Assembly (NCBI GenBank): GCA_046160675.1
Contig: JBJXHH010000074.1
Span: forward strand, 1-12,248
DNA from: JACMJP01 sp046160675
Lineage (GTDB): Bacteria > Bacteroidota > Bacteroidia > Chitinophagales > BACL12
DNA length: 12,248 bases
Direction: 5' to 3'
In this document: piece by piece, positions 1 through 6,480 of the stretch
How the letters are laid out: each line of letters opens with the position of its first letter
Position numbering within the stretch: the first letter of the stretch is position 1
Program-made: the position numbers and the translations under genes
Notes under the pieces: model-generated
Database searches by the model: none
Seen by the model: only the letters and a program-made list of their open reading frames with translations
What the model was told of the DNA's origin: nothing

Positions 1-265
1 TGAAATTGAAAAAGAAGATGCAAGAATTATTGATGAAACTTTTTTTCAAACGATTCTTCAGATAAAAAAAATTGCGTTCTTTGGAAGTGGTGCAGAGAAA
101 GCAAAAAATTTTCTCATTCATGAAAACGCTGTGTTTTTAAATGGCTCTTTTCAATCAGCAAAGTCTCTTATTCCTCTTGCATTTCATAAATTTAGTACCG
201 GTACATTTGCTAACCTTGATTATTTTGAACCCAATTACATTAAGCCCTTTTATACGAAGCCTTAA
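1..265 (+). CDS. tsaB: TsaB, tRNA t6A biosynthesis protein, C-terminal fragment
   Basis: The frame is open from base 2 to a TAA at 263-265 and gives 87 residues; the gene's 5' part lies outside the window. The end of the protein reads LDYFEPNYIKPFYTKP, which matches the tail typical of Bacteroidota TsaB (a YFEP-x-Y-[IL]-K motif). A GSGAEKAKNF stretch resembles the GDGA segment of the family's second ASKHA lobe. TsaB is the non-catalytic partner of TsaD in the TsaBDE complex that makes N6-threonylcarbamoyladenosine on ANN-decoding tRNAs in the cytoplasm. The active-site half of the fold is not visible, so the call rests on the C-terminal signature. The following gene has its own promoter, so tsaB probably ends its transcript here. 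Confidence 0.8.
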   Translation, partial: EIEKEDARIIDETFFQTILQIKKIAFFGSGAEKAKNFLIHENAVFLNGSFQSAKSLIPLAFHKFSTGTFANLDYFEPNYIKPFYTKP

Positions 266-291
266 AAGAGTTTAAATAGAAAAAAAATAAA

Positions 292-323
292 TTTGTTTTT
301 TTCTAATATATGCTATAGTTTTG
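292..323 (+). promoter_or_regulatory. Bacteroidota-type primary sigma promoter
   Basis: A -33 element TTTG (292-295) is followed after 20 bases by TAGTTTTG (316-323), an exact match to the Bacteroidota -7 consensus TAnnTTTG with ideal spacing. Transcription would start near 330, leaving a leader of roughly 18 bases before the ATG at 348. It should drive the two tandem regulator genes and separates them from tsaB. It is the best promoter match seen in the window. Confidence 0.7.
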
Positions 324-347
324 GTAGCTCTTCGAACCTAAAAACTA

Positions 348-686
348 ATGCCGGCACAAACCACCATAAGGTTGGCAAATGCAGGGTTTTCCCCTGAAAT
401 CAAATTAGAATATTCGGTACTTCGCAAATCTGTACTTATTCTTCGTTCAGTAAATCATAAACTTCGGCAACAGATCATTCAACTGCTCCAGGAGAATAAA
501 AGGCTCACTGTTACAGATGTTTATATTAAGATGCGTCTTGAACAATCTGTGGCATCGCAACATCTTGCAATATTGCGCAGGGCGGGAGTTCTTAATACTT
601 CAAGAGCCGGAAAAAATGTTTTTTATCATCTCAACAAAGAACGATTACAGGGAATTGGCAATATGATTAATGAAATGGCTGGTTAA
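348..686 (+). CDS. ArsR-like winged-helix transcriptional regulator (first of tandem pair)
   Basis: A 112-residue DNA-binding protein of the ArsR/SmtB-like winged-helix fold. After a short N-terminal extension (1-22), helices run from about 24 to 60. The recognition helix region is about 64-80, with LEQSVASQHLAILRRAGVL typical of ArsR proteins. A beta wing (about 83-95, SRAGKNVFYHL) and a C-terminal dimerisation helix follow. The classical metal site of ArsR/SmtB (ELCVCDL in helix 3) is absent: the equivalent stretch reads LTVTDVYIK with no cysteine. Metal sensing at that site is therefore unlikely, and the ligand is unknown. The next gene is a paralogue 5 bases downstream, so the two are co-transcribed and could form homo- or heterodimers. 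The ATG at 348 fits the promoter at 292-323. Family is confident; target genes are unknown. Confidence 0.85.
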   Translation: MPAQTTIRLANAGFSPEIKLEYSVLRKSVLILRSVNHKLRQQIIQLLQENKRLTVTDVYIKMRLEQSVASQHLAILRRAGVLNTSRAGKNVFYHLNKERLQGIGNMINEMAG

Positions 687-691
687 TTATT

Positions 692-1012
692 ATGGCAAAA
701 CCTGCAGAAACCATAGCATTTGATAAGGTAACAAACTTACAGTTAACAAAAACTGTTACCATGCTCCGTGCAATCACACACCCATTGCGTTTAAAGCTAA
801 TAGGGTATATCGATAAGAATAAAGAAGTGAATGTAAATAAAATTTACAGTGCATTAAATCTTGAACAATCTCTTACATCGCAGCATCTGAAAATTCTTCG
901 CCAGGCAGGATGTGTTATTACCAGAAGAAAGGGGAAATTTATCTATTACGGCGTAAATTATGAGTTGATAAAAAAAATTCTCTCTCTTATTGAAACCTAC
1001 AAGATCCGGTAA
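692..1012 (+). CDS. ArsR-like winged-helix transcriptional regulator (second of tandem pair)
   Basis: A 106-residue paralogue of the preceding gene. The shared core is an LR-[AS]-[IV]-[TN]-H-x-LR segment near 25-33, the recognition helix LEQSLTSQHLKILRQAGCV (about 57-75) and a wing RRKGKFIYYGVN (about 78-89). The only cysteine, C74, lies after the recognition helix, so no metal-binding pair exists. The N-terminus differs from the upstream copy, and overall identity is moderate, which suggests an old duplication rather than a recent one. It lies 5 bases after the stop of the first regulator and very likely shares its mRNA. Its stop codon (1010-1012) directly abuts the stop of convergent nadA. 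Function beyond DNA binding cannot be read from the sequence. Confidence 0.85.
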   Translation: MAKPAETIAFDKVTNLQLTKTVTMLRAITHPLRLKLIGYIDKNKEVNVNKIYSALNLEQSLTSQHLKILRQAGCVITRRKGKFIYYGVNYELIKKILSLIETYKIR

Positions 1013-1023
1013 CTACAAACCGG
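1006..1023. terminator. Small hairpin over the abutting stops of convergent genes
   Basis: CCGGT (1006-1010) pairs with ACCGG (1019-1023) around an 8-base loop that contains both stop codons. The stem is only 5 bp and no clear T-tract follows on either strand, so it may be a weak bidirectional terminator or chance. It is the only candidate between the regulator pair and nadA. Confidence 0.25.
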
Positions 1024-2023
1024 CCTTTGAAGAAATATCCAACATACGCAGGATCGGGATTTTTGCTTTTTCAAGTAATTCTTTTTGCATTGTTATTTCC
1101 GGCAATTCGTAAAGCATACTTATATAGAGTTTCTCCAAGGTATTTCTTTTCATATGCGGGCAGTCATTGCATGCACATAAATTATCAGGTGGCGCAGGTA
1201 TAAATGTTTTTTGCGGGGATCTTTTTTGCATCTCATGAATAATCCCGGTCTCTGTTACCACTATAAATTCCTCTGCTGAATCTGTTTGAGTAAATTTCAA
1301 AAGACCTGTTGTGCTGCCAATAAAATCTGCTATCGCAAGCAAGGGTTCTTCACATTCAGGGTGTGCTATAATTTTTGCTGCCGGGTGGCGATGTTTCAAT
1401 TTTGTGATCTTTTCAAGTGAGAAAATCTCATGCACCATACAACTCCCATTCCAGAGAACCATCTTTCTCCCGGTTTTCTTTTCTATATACCTCCCCAGGT
1501 TTTTATCTGGCGCAAATATAATAGGCTTATCTGCAGGCACACTTTCCACCACTTTCACAGCATTACTGCTTGTGCAGATAATGTCACTGAGTGCTTTAAT
1601 TTCTGCTGTACAGTTAATATAAGATATAACTACATACCCGGGATGTTCCTCCTTAAACTTTCTAAATAATGCGGGTGGGCAAGAATCTGCCAATGAACAC
1701 CCCGCATTTGCATCTGGCATGATAACTTTCTTTTGCGGGTTTAGAATTTTCGCTGTCTCTGCCATAAAATGCACTCCGGCAAAAACTATCATATCCGCTG
1801 TTGTTTTCTCAGCTTTTTGAGCAAGCCCCAAACTATCGCCTATGTAATCTGCAACGTCCTGAATATCCGGCTCCTGATAATAATGCGCAAGAATAACAGC
1901 ATTCTTCTCTTTCTTCATTTTCTCTATTTCTGCAAACAAGTCAAGGGTAGCATCAGGCTCCGTGTCTACAAATCCTTTTCTCTCCAATTCTGAGTAATCA
2001 ACATTTCGCTTCTCTATTATCAT
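1013..2023 (-). CDS. nadA: Quinolinate synthase NadA
   Basis: NadA condenses iminoaspartate with dihydroxyacetone phosphate to quinolinate, the second step of de novo NAD synthesis, using a [4Fe-4S] cluster in the cytoplasm. The 336 residues show the family's three-fold repeated layout. AHYYQEPDIQDVADYIGDS lies at about 46-64 and MPDANAGCSLADSCP at about 102-116. YINCTAEIKALSD is near 135-147, WNGSCMVHE at 191-199 and HPECEEPLL near 221-229. Cluster ligands by family pattern are C109, C195 and C288; the last sits in CACNDCPHM (283-291). The CxxC part of the redox-active motif known from E. coli is kept (C285, C288), while the first cysteine is shifted to C283. Length is normal for the short bacterial form. 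The ATG at 2021-2023 is well placed. No nadB or nadC is in the window; nadD follows upstream on the same strand after a 359-base gap. Confidence 0.96.
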   Translation of the reverse strand: MIIEKRNVDYSELERKGFVDTEPDATLDLFAEIEKMKKEKNAVILAHYYQEPDIQDVADYIGDSLGLAQKAEKTTADMIVFAGVHFMAETAKILNPQKKVIMPDANAGCSLADSCPPALFRKFKEEHPGYVVISYINCTAEIKALSDIICTSSNAVKVVESVPADKPIIFAPDKNLGRYIEKKTGRKMVLWNGSCMVHEIFSLEKITKLKHRHPAAKIIAHPECEEPLLAIADFIGSTTGLLKFTQTDSAEEFIVVTETGIIHEMQKRSPQKTFIPAPPDNLCACNDCPHMKRNTLEKLYISMLYELPEITMQKELLEKAKIPILRMLDISSKAGL

Positions 2024-2382
2024 GATTATAATTTTAATATATATTTAAAAGGTCATCATCAAGACTGTGAGTTGGTGGAAAATATTTAATACACATTCTT
2101 GTTTTATAAGTTATCAATATTCATAACACCTGTTTCAACAAATCATTCACATCATAAATGCAGGAATTACTCATGTTTTTAAGTTAATCAACAGTTTGAT
2201 CTCACAAAACTAACAGGATAATATTTTCTTTACTAACAACTCTTCAACGTTTAAAAGATGTGTATATAAGCCTACCTACCAACAAAATTTCTTAGATGTA
2301 TAACACTTTCATTAATAAACCCCTGGTTATTGACATCCTACCAACAGTAATGAACAACTTTTTAAAAAAGGATTGCACTTAA
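2024..2382. other. 359-base AT-rich intergenic region with short repeats
   Basis: No credible gene lies between nadA and nadD here. The stretch is strongly AT-rich. It holds an 18-base imperfect palindrome (GTTATCAATATTCATAAC, 2110-2127, one mismatched pair). It has a 10-base direct repeat CCTACCAACA at 2275-2284 and 2337-2346, and several TCAACA-like words (2133-2140, 2183-2193). An A/T block CTTTTTAAAAAAG (2358-2370) follows the nadD stop on the minus strand and might weakly end that transcript. The nadA promoter must lie here if nadA is transcribed alone. Role otherwise unknown; see findings. Confidence 0.6.
2205..2239 (-). promoter_or_regulatory. Possible nadA promoter
   Basis: Read on the minus strand, TAGTTTTG (2212 down to 2205) matches the -7 consensus TAnnTTTG exactly. 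The nearest TTG (2239-2237) is 24 bases upstream, slightly beyond the usual 17-23. Use of this site would give nadA a leader of roughly 175 bases, long for a gene without a visible riboswitch. Tentative. Confidence 0.3.
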
Positions 2383-2955
2383 TTATTGATAGAAATGCAT
2401 TTCAGAAAGATATTTCCAAACAACTTCAGGAAACAGGTATCGAACAGACTTTTTTTGTTTAATAGTTTCCCTGATATGGGTTGATGATATATCAAGCATA
2501 GGCACATCAAATATCCTGATATCCCCCCTTAAATCTTTCGGCGCTTGTTCAACTCCTTTTCTTTTATAAACATATATCTTATGATCTCTCAATATCTGCT
2601 CATAATTTTTCCATTTTTTAAAACCCGTAAGATTATCTGAACCCATTAACAAGATAAACTCATGTTCAGGATATTTTTCCTTCAAATAGGTAAGTGTGTC
2701 AATTGTATAGCTAGGTTTTGGTAGATGAAACTCAACATTACTTGCTTTTAGTTTCGGATTATCCTCAACTGCCAGGTTCACCATGTAAAACCTGTGTTTT
2801 TCATCCAGCAAGCTTTCTTTATCCTTAAATGGATTTTGTGGGGAGATGATAAACCAGATTTGGTTCACATCTGTATTCTCCACAAAGAAATTGGCAATGA
2901 TCATATGCCCTACATGAATGGGATTAAAACTGCCGAAAAATAAACCCACCTTCAT
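2383..2955 (-). CDS. nadD: Nicotinate-nucleotide adenylyltransferase NadD
   Basis: NadD transfers AMP from ATP to nicotinate mononucleotide, giving deamido-NAD, in the cytoplasm. The 190 residues show the nucleotidyltransferase signatures: GSFNPIHVGH (8-17, the (H/T)xGH-type ATP-binding loop), GSDNL (105-109, substrate recognition) and ISSTHIR (156-162, the SSTxIR motif that binds the triphosphate). Length is typical. The ATG at 2953-2955 gives the expected start immediately before the first beta strand. The gene begins 9 bases after the stop of the DUF1295 gene on the same strand, so the two are probably co-transcribed. nadA lies downstream on the same strand, but the long gap argues for separate transcription. 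No missing residues were noticed. Confidence 0.96.
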   Translation of the reverse strand: MKVGLFFGSFNPIHVGHMIIANFFVENTDVNQIWFIISPQNPFKDKESLLDEKHRFYMVNLAVEDNPKLKASNVEFHLPKPSYTIDTLTYLKEKYPEHEFILLMGSDNLTGFKKWKNYEQILRDHKIYVYKRKGVEQAPKDLRGDIRIFDVPMLDISSTHIRETIKQKKSVRYLFPEVVWKYLSEMHFYQ

Positions 2956-2964
2956 TTCAATGAA

Positions 2965-3735
2965 TCATTTTTTTGGGGGAAGTGGAAAGAAAGGAGAAGT
3001 TTTCCTTTTATATTCTGCGTACTTGTCATTGCCCTCATATCTCTTTTCAAGCATGGTGACTCCAGAAACCTTTAGCAATAAAAATGTAATGAGTAATGGA
3101 GAAAGAATAGAAACAAACCAATTGCCTGAGCTGAGGGAGATAATAAAAATACCCCACCATACTAGCGTTTCACCAAAATAATTCGGGTGACGGCTATATC
3201 GCCAGAGCCCTTTATTCATAACAACACCCTTATTCTCCGGCCGTCTTTTGAATTTTAAGAGTTGGTAATCAGCCACAGTTTCAAAAATCCAGCCTGTAAA
3301 CCAAATGAAAACCCCTAGCCAATCGAGTTTGGTTAAAAAAGGACCAGAGGAATACATGATCATTTGAATGGGTAAGGAAATGATGAACATTAAAACACCC
3401 TGGAGCATGAAAACTTTAAAAAAACTGATCCACCAGGTATTCTTACCCCAGTCTTTTCGCCAAGCCGCATACCTGGGATCTTCAGCATGTCCGTGGTTTC
3501 TGTAAAAGATATGCCCGGCAAGCCTTAACCCCCAAAGAGTTACTAAGTAGCTCACCAGAAAACGCCTTGGCTCCATGTCTATACCGTTAAAGAAAAAATA
3601 GAGGGTAACGCCAATGAAACCTAACCCCCAGAAGCCATCAACAATGCTCATTTTTTTTGTGAGCAGGGAGAGAAACCAAACCAAAGTCATGGTTATAACT
3701 ATCAAAATTGCCGAGGTTAGCAGGATAACAACCAT
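2965..3735 (-). CDS. DUF1295 membrane protein (steroid 5-alpha-reductase-like fold)
   Basis: A 256-residue integral inner-membrane protein of the DUF1295 family, related to the C-terminal domain of 3-oxo-5-alpha-steroid 4-dehydrogenases and to isoprenylcysteine methyltransferase-like enzymes. Hydrophobic segments lie near 3-25, 36-50, 58-72, 106-126, 139-155, 189-205 and 206-224. The family signature RYSRHPNYFGE is at about 179-189, followed by MLEKRYEGNDKYAEYKRKT (about 228-246) and FFPLPPKK at the end. In relatives the RHPxYxGE region binds NADPH or S-adenosylmethionine. The true substrate in bacteria is not established, so only a lipid- or isoprenoid-modifying role can be inferred. It is the first gene before nadD (9-base gap). 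A minus-strand -7-like box lies 22 bases upstream. Confidence 0.9.
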   Translation of the reverse strand: MVVILLTSAILIVITMTLVWFLSLLTKKMSIVDGFWGLGFIGVTLYFFFNGIDMEPRRFLVSYLVTLWGLRLAGHIFYRNHGHAEDPRYAAWRKDWGKNTWWISFFKVFMLQGVLMFIISLPIQMIMYSSGPFLTKLDWLGVFIWFTGWIFETVADYQLLKFKRRPENKGVVMNKGLWRYSRHPNYFGETLVWWGIFIISLSSGNWFVSILSPLLITFLLLKVSGVTMLEKRYEGNDKYAEYKRKTSPFFPLPPKK

Positions 3736-3756
3736 GTTTTAAAGTTTGTTAAAAAC

Positions 3757-3764
3757 CAAAGATA
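3757..3764 (-). promoter_or_regulatory. -7 box upstream of the DUF1295-nadD pair
   Basis: On the minus strand the sequence reads TATCTTTG, an exact TAnnTTTG match 22 bases before the ATG at 3735. No TTG lies 17-23 bases upstream (the closest TTTG is at 3796-3793, 28 bases away), so only half of the promoter is supported. Confidence 0.4.
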
Positions 3765-3843
3765 AAGAAAGAGGTTGCTAAATATGGTGAACCAAACAAG
3801 ATAAAGTATGTTCATACACACATAAATTGAAAAACTAAAAATC

Positions 3844-4524
3844 ATGCAAAAACTTAAAATTCTTATTCTAACAACTATTACCTCGTTTACAATGCTTGCC
3901 TGCAAACAGTCACCCGGAGGCGATAAAGCAAAAACAACTGAAGCTCAAGAAGTTACAACTGCCGAGGCTGATAAAGCTATGAATGTTGATGTATCAAAAA
4001 GCATATTAGCTTTTATTGGAACAAAAGTTACTGCCCATCATGCCGGCATTGTGAACATAAAAAGTGGAAAATTAATGGCAAAAGGCACTGAACTAACTGG
4101 TGGAAATTTTGTGATTGATATGCAAACAGTTACAGTGAATAACGGAGCGCCTGAGCCTGACGGAAAACTCACCGGTCACTTGAAAAGCCCTGACTTTTTT
4201 GACGTAGCAAAATACCCCGAAGCAAAATTCGAGATTACCGGAGTGAAACCTTTTTCGGGTTCCGTTGTTTCAGATAATAGCAGTGATGAATTAGATATTT
4301 ATAAAGTATCAGATCCGAATATGACCATAAACGGAAACCTAACAATAAAAGATGTAACAAAAAACATAGAGTTTCCTGCGAAAGTAACAATGAATGATGC
4401 AGGAGTTACAGCGATAGCGAAGTTTATGGTGGACAGGAAGTTATGGGGATTGAATTATCCAGGTATGCCAGACGATCTGATAAGAGACGAAATTTGGTTT
4501 GGCATAAACCTAGCTGCCAATTAA
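3844..4524 (+). CDS. YceI-family lipoprotein
   Basis: A 226-residue exported lipoprotein with a YceI domain. The N-terminus is a lipoprotein signal (MQKLKILILTTITSFTMLAC) with the lipidated cysteine at C20. A flexible, charged linker (21-47) follows, then the YceI lipocalin-like barrel from about 48 to the end. Family hallmarks are GTKVTAHHAGIVNIKSGKL (59-77), an LTGHLKSPDFFDVAKYPEAKF block (109-129) and a strand LTIKDVTKNIEFPAKV (166-181). YceI barrels bind long isoprenoid chains such as ubiquinone or polyprenyl lipids. The ligand here is unknown, but menaquinone-type lipids are plausible for this phylum. A position for C20 after the signal suggests an outer-membrane or periplasmic anchor. 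It is divergent from the DUF1295 gene (108-base gap) and ends at a strong terminator, so it is probably monocistronic. Confidence 0.92.
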   Translation: MQKLKILILTTITSFTMLACKQSPGGDKAKTTEAQEVTTAEADKAMNVDVSKSILAFIGTKVTAHHAGIVNIKSGKLMAKGTELTGGNFVIDMQTVTVNNGAPEPDGKLTGHLKSPDFFDVAKYPEAKFEITGVKPFSGSVVSDNSSDELDIYKVSDPNMTINGNLTIKDVTKNIEFPAKVTMNDAGVTAIAKFMVDRKLWGLNYPGMPDDLIRDEIWFGINLAAN

Positions 4525-4553
4525 AGTACAGAGTAGTGGTTGTTTTCATAGTT

Positions 4554-4591
4554 CCGGGTGTTGAAATCTCTTTCACACCCGGTTCCTTTTT
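4554..4591 (+). terminator. Intrinsic terminator after the YceI gene
   Basis: CCGGGTGT (4554-4561) pairs with ACACCCGG (4575-4582). An inner GAAA/TTTC extension (4563-4566 with 4571-4574) carries a one-base bulge and closes a TCTC loop. The tail is TTCCTTTTTA, on the plus strand. It lies between convergent genes and overlaps the stop of the downstream minus-strand gene, so it may serve both. Confidence 0.8.
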
Positions 4592-5666
4592 ATGGAAGGC
4601 GTATAAATTTTTTCACCCCCACCAACTCCTCGTCGGCATACATTTTTAAAATGTAAATACCCGCTGAAAGCTTGGCGGCATCTGCATCCTGATGAATGGT
4701 AAAGCTGCCACTATCTACAACTATATTTGAAGAAGAAAACAGGTGGTTACCTGCATGGTCAAAAATCTCAAAACGGTAAAGGGCATTAGCCGCAGTTGAA
4801 ACTGAAATATTTAATATGTCCCCTACAGGGTTAGGGAAAATTGATAAGCTTTTTTCATTATAATAATTTTCATAAATCCCATCAAAAATTAAAGCAGTGT
4901 CCTGGTAGGTAACAGCTGTTACTGCTTCAAACCCGCCGATGTCAGACGTATTAATCTGTAAAACAGGAATACCCATTTCCTTTGCCATCCATTTATATTC
5001 ATAATTTGTATAACTCAGAGGTATTTCCGTTCCATCAAACTCAATGATATCTTCAATCACAATAGTTGATTTGATTCTTAAAACTTCATATGATGTAAGC
5101 GGAGTAGTTATAGTTCCCCACCCATCAACCACTGTTGAGCGGTCACGGGTTTCAGAGAAAGAAGCAATTATCAATTCAAGACTAAAATCAGAAACTGAAG
5201 CAAATTCATCCCCATACTCCATAGGAAAATCATACACTACGTCAGGTTCACCGAATGAAGCGGGTATTGGGATGCCCGAAATAGTACCAGCTATGCCGGT
5301 TTGTTCCAGCTTATCCGAGCCCCTGTCGTAAAAATTATAAATATCTTCCAGCGTAAAGCTGTCAGTAGAAATTCCGTTCGTAAAGTTTTCAGCAACATCT
5401 GCCGAAAACCAAAGTAAAAAATAAGCAGGGTCAGTATCAGTTGCATCTACCCAGTCAATGGTATCCTGGCTCAACGCTTCAAGGTCAGAAAAATCCCAAT
5501 CAACATCTTCGCCCGTGGTTTCCAGATCAAACTCTCCCAGCGGATTTGCAGTACTCACGATAAAACTTTGCCCACCGTCAGCAATGTCGCTAACATCTAT
5601 GCTGATCTGTGAAAAAAGGAATGAAGGGAGAAAACACAGACTTGAAGTAATAAATAAATTTCTCAT
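4590..5666 (-). CDS. Secreted protein with type A T9SS sorting domain
   Basis: A 358-residue exported protein. Residues 1-20 (MRNLFITSSLCFLPSFLFSQ) form a signal peptide. The C-terminal 86 residues (about 273-358) are a type IX secretion type A sorting domain: SLSIFPNPVGDILNIS at its start, an EIFDHAGNHLF strand, and LSAGIYILKMYADEE before the final KKFIRLP. The protein is therefore moved to the periplasm by Sec and across the outer membrane by the T9SS. The middle part (about 21-270) is acidic, beta-rich by composition and aromatic, and I recognise no domain in it. The open frame extends 69 bases further upstream to an ATG at 5735. That start would bury the signal peptide and overlap the divergent gene at 5723, so 5666 was chosen. 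Surface adhesin or structural roles are possible; no enzyme motif is seen. Confidence 0.88.
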   Translation of the reverse strand: MRNLFITSSLCFLPSFLFSQISIDVSDIADGGQSFIVSTANPLGEFDLETTGEDVDWDFSDLEALSQDTIDWVDATDTDPAYFLLWFSADVAENFTNGISTDSFTLEDIYNFYDRGSDKLEQTGIAGTISGIPIPASFGEPDVVYDFPMEYGDEFASVSDFSLELIIASFSETRDRSTVVDGWGTITTPLTSYEVLRIKSTIVIEDIIEFDGTEIPLSYTNYEYKWMAKEMGIPVLQINTSDIGGFEAVTAVTYQDTALIFDGIYENYYNEKSLSIFPNPVGDILNISVSTAANALYRFEIFDHAGNHLFSSSNIVVDSGSFTIHQDADAAKLSAGIYILKMYADEELVGVKKFIRLP

Positions 5667-5675
5667 TGCAACTAT

Positions 5676-5709
5676 TTTGTTAAAGGTGAAGATAAAGGTT
5701 TTAACTTTA
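5676..5709 (+). promoter_or_regulatory. Possible promoter of the L,D-transpeptidase-like gene
   Basis: TTTG at 5676-5679, then 22 bases, then TAACTTTA (5702-5709), which matches TAnnTTTG at all but the last base. It lies in the 56-base divergent gap and ends 13 bases before the ATG at 5723, so the leader would be very short. Moderate support. Confidence 0.35.
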
Positions 5710-5722
5710 AGCTGTACATAAG

Positions 5723-6433
5723 ATGAGAGTTTCAAGGTTGCTGTTGTTTTTCATGTTTTCTTTTGTGCTGAAAACCGTTGCGCAAAATATTGATTCATTT
5801 TCCATGTATCTTGAAGCCAGCAACCAGGTAATTTTTATAACAACACCCTCCTGGGCAAGCACAGCAGGAACAGCTTCACTTTATGAAAGAAAGAGCACTA
5901 CAAGAAAATGGAAATGTGTTGCATCATTCGCTGTAACTGTTGGCAGAAACGGGCTGGCATGGGACAATGAGACAAAACTCCCGAAATATTTTACCCCAAA
6001 AATAAAACATGAAGGAGATGGAAATTCTCCGGCAGGAATTTTTTCTTTAGGCCCCGTTTTCAGTTATCACACAATGGAAAACATAAATATGCCTTTTGAA
6101 CAGGTTGATTCAAATGACCTGTGCGTTGATGATAGACATAGTATTTATTACAACCAACTTGTTGATGCTGATACTCTCCTGAAAAAAGATTTCTCAAGTT
6201 TTGAATTTATGAAAAGAAAAGACCAGCTGTATGAATTTGGGGTTTGGGTGAACTACAATTCAAACCCTGCGAAAGCCGGAAACGGCAGTTGTATCTTCCT
6301 GCATGTCTGGCAAAATGAGTCTTCGCCTACAAGTGGATGTACCGCAATGAGCCGGGAAAACATGACCTCAATAATCTATTGGCTGGATGAGAAAAAAAAC
6401 CCTGTTTTAGTCCAGGTAAGCAGGGAGAAATAG
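5723..6433 (+). CDS. L,D-transpeptidase (YkuD-like) family exported protein
   Basis: A 236-residue exported protein with a signal peptide at 1-21 (MRVSRLLLFFMFSFVLKTVAQ). The C-terminal half has the YkuD catalytic pattern. H194 in GSCIFLHVW is followed by SPTSGCTAMS with the nucleophile C206, matching the H-x(n)-[ST]-x-GC-[ST] layout of L,D-transpeptidases and their carboxypeptidase relatives. HEGDGNSPAGIFSLG (about 93-107) is the conserved substrate-side strand of the family (the 'GDGxTPxG' motif). Such enzymes link or trim peptidoglycan stem peptides in the periplasm, or attach proteins to it. The domain looks complete. It belongs to the ErfK/YbiS-like subgroup without a LysM domain, so the exact reaction is unknown. 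A secreted gene of unknown function follows 47 bases later on the same strand. Confidence 0.85.
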   Translation: MRVSRLLLFFMFSFVLKTVAQNIDSFSMYLEASNQVIFITTPSWASTAGTASLYERKSTTRKWKCVASFAVTVGRNGLAWDNETKLPKYFTPKIKHEGDGNSPAGIFSLGPVFSYHTMENINMPFEQVDSNDLCVDDRHSIYYNQLVDADTLLKKDFSSFEFMKRKDQLYEFGVWVNYNSNPAKAGNGSCIFLHVWQNESSPTSGCTAMSRENMTSIIYWLDEKKNPVLVQVSREK

Positions 6434-6480
6434 TTTAGAACGATATTTGTAATCCCACTGTCTATTAAACACTAGTGAAT

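Noticed and set aside
1311..1669. Plus-strand open frames opposite nadA
   Set aside because: They lie inside a strongly conserved nadA gene on the other strand and their translations have no recognisable pattern; they are shadows.
2918..3181. Plus-strand open frame overlapping nadD and the DUF1295 gene
   Set aside because: It spans the junction of two confident minus-strand genes and its translation looks non-coding.
5667..5735. Upstream ATG for the type A T9SS protein
   Set aside because: It would place 23 residues before the signal peptide and overlap the divergent gene starting at 5723.
6475..6480. GTG start two codons upstream of the secreted protein
   Set aside because: The ATG at 6481 begins a standard signal peptide; the GTG adds only two residues and no start signal.
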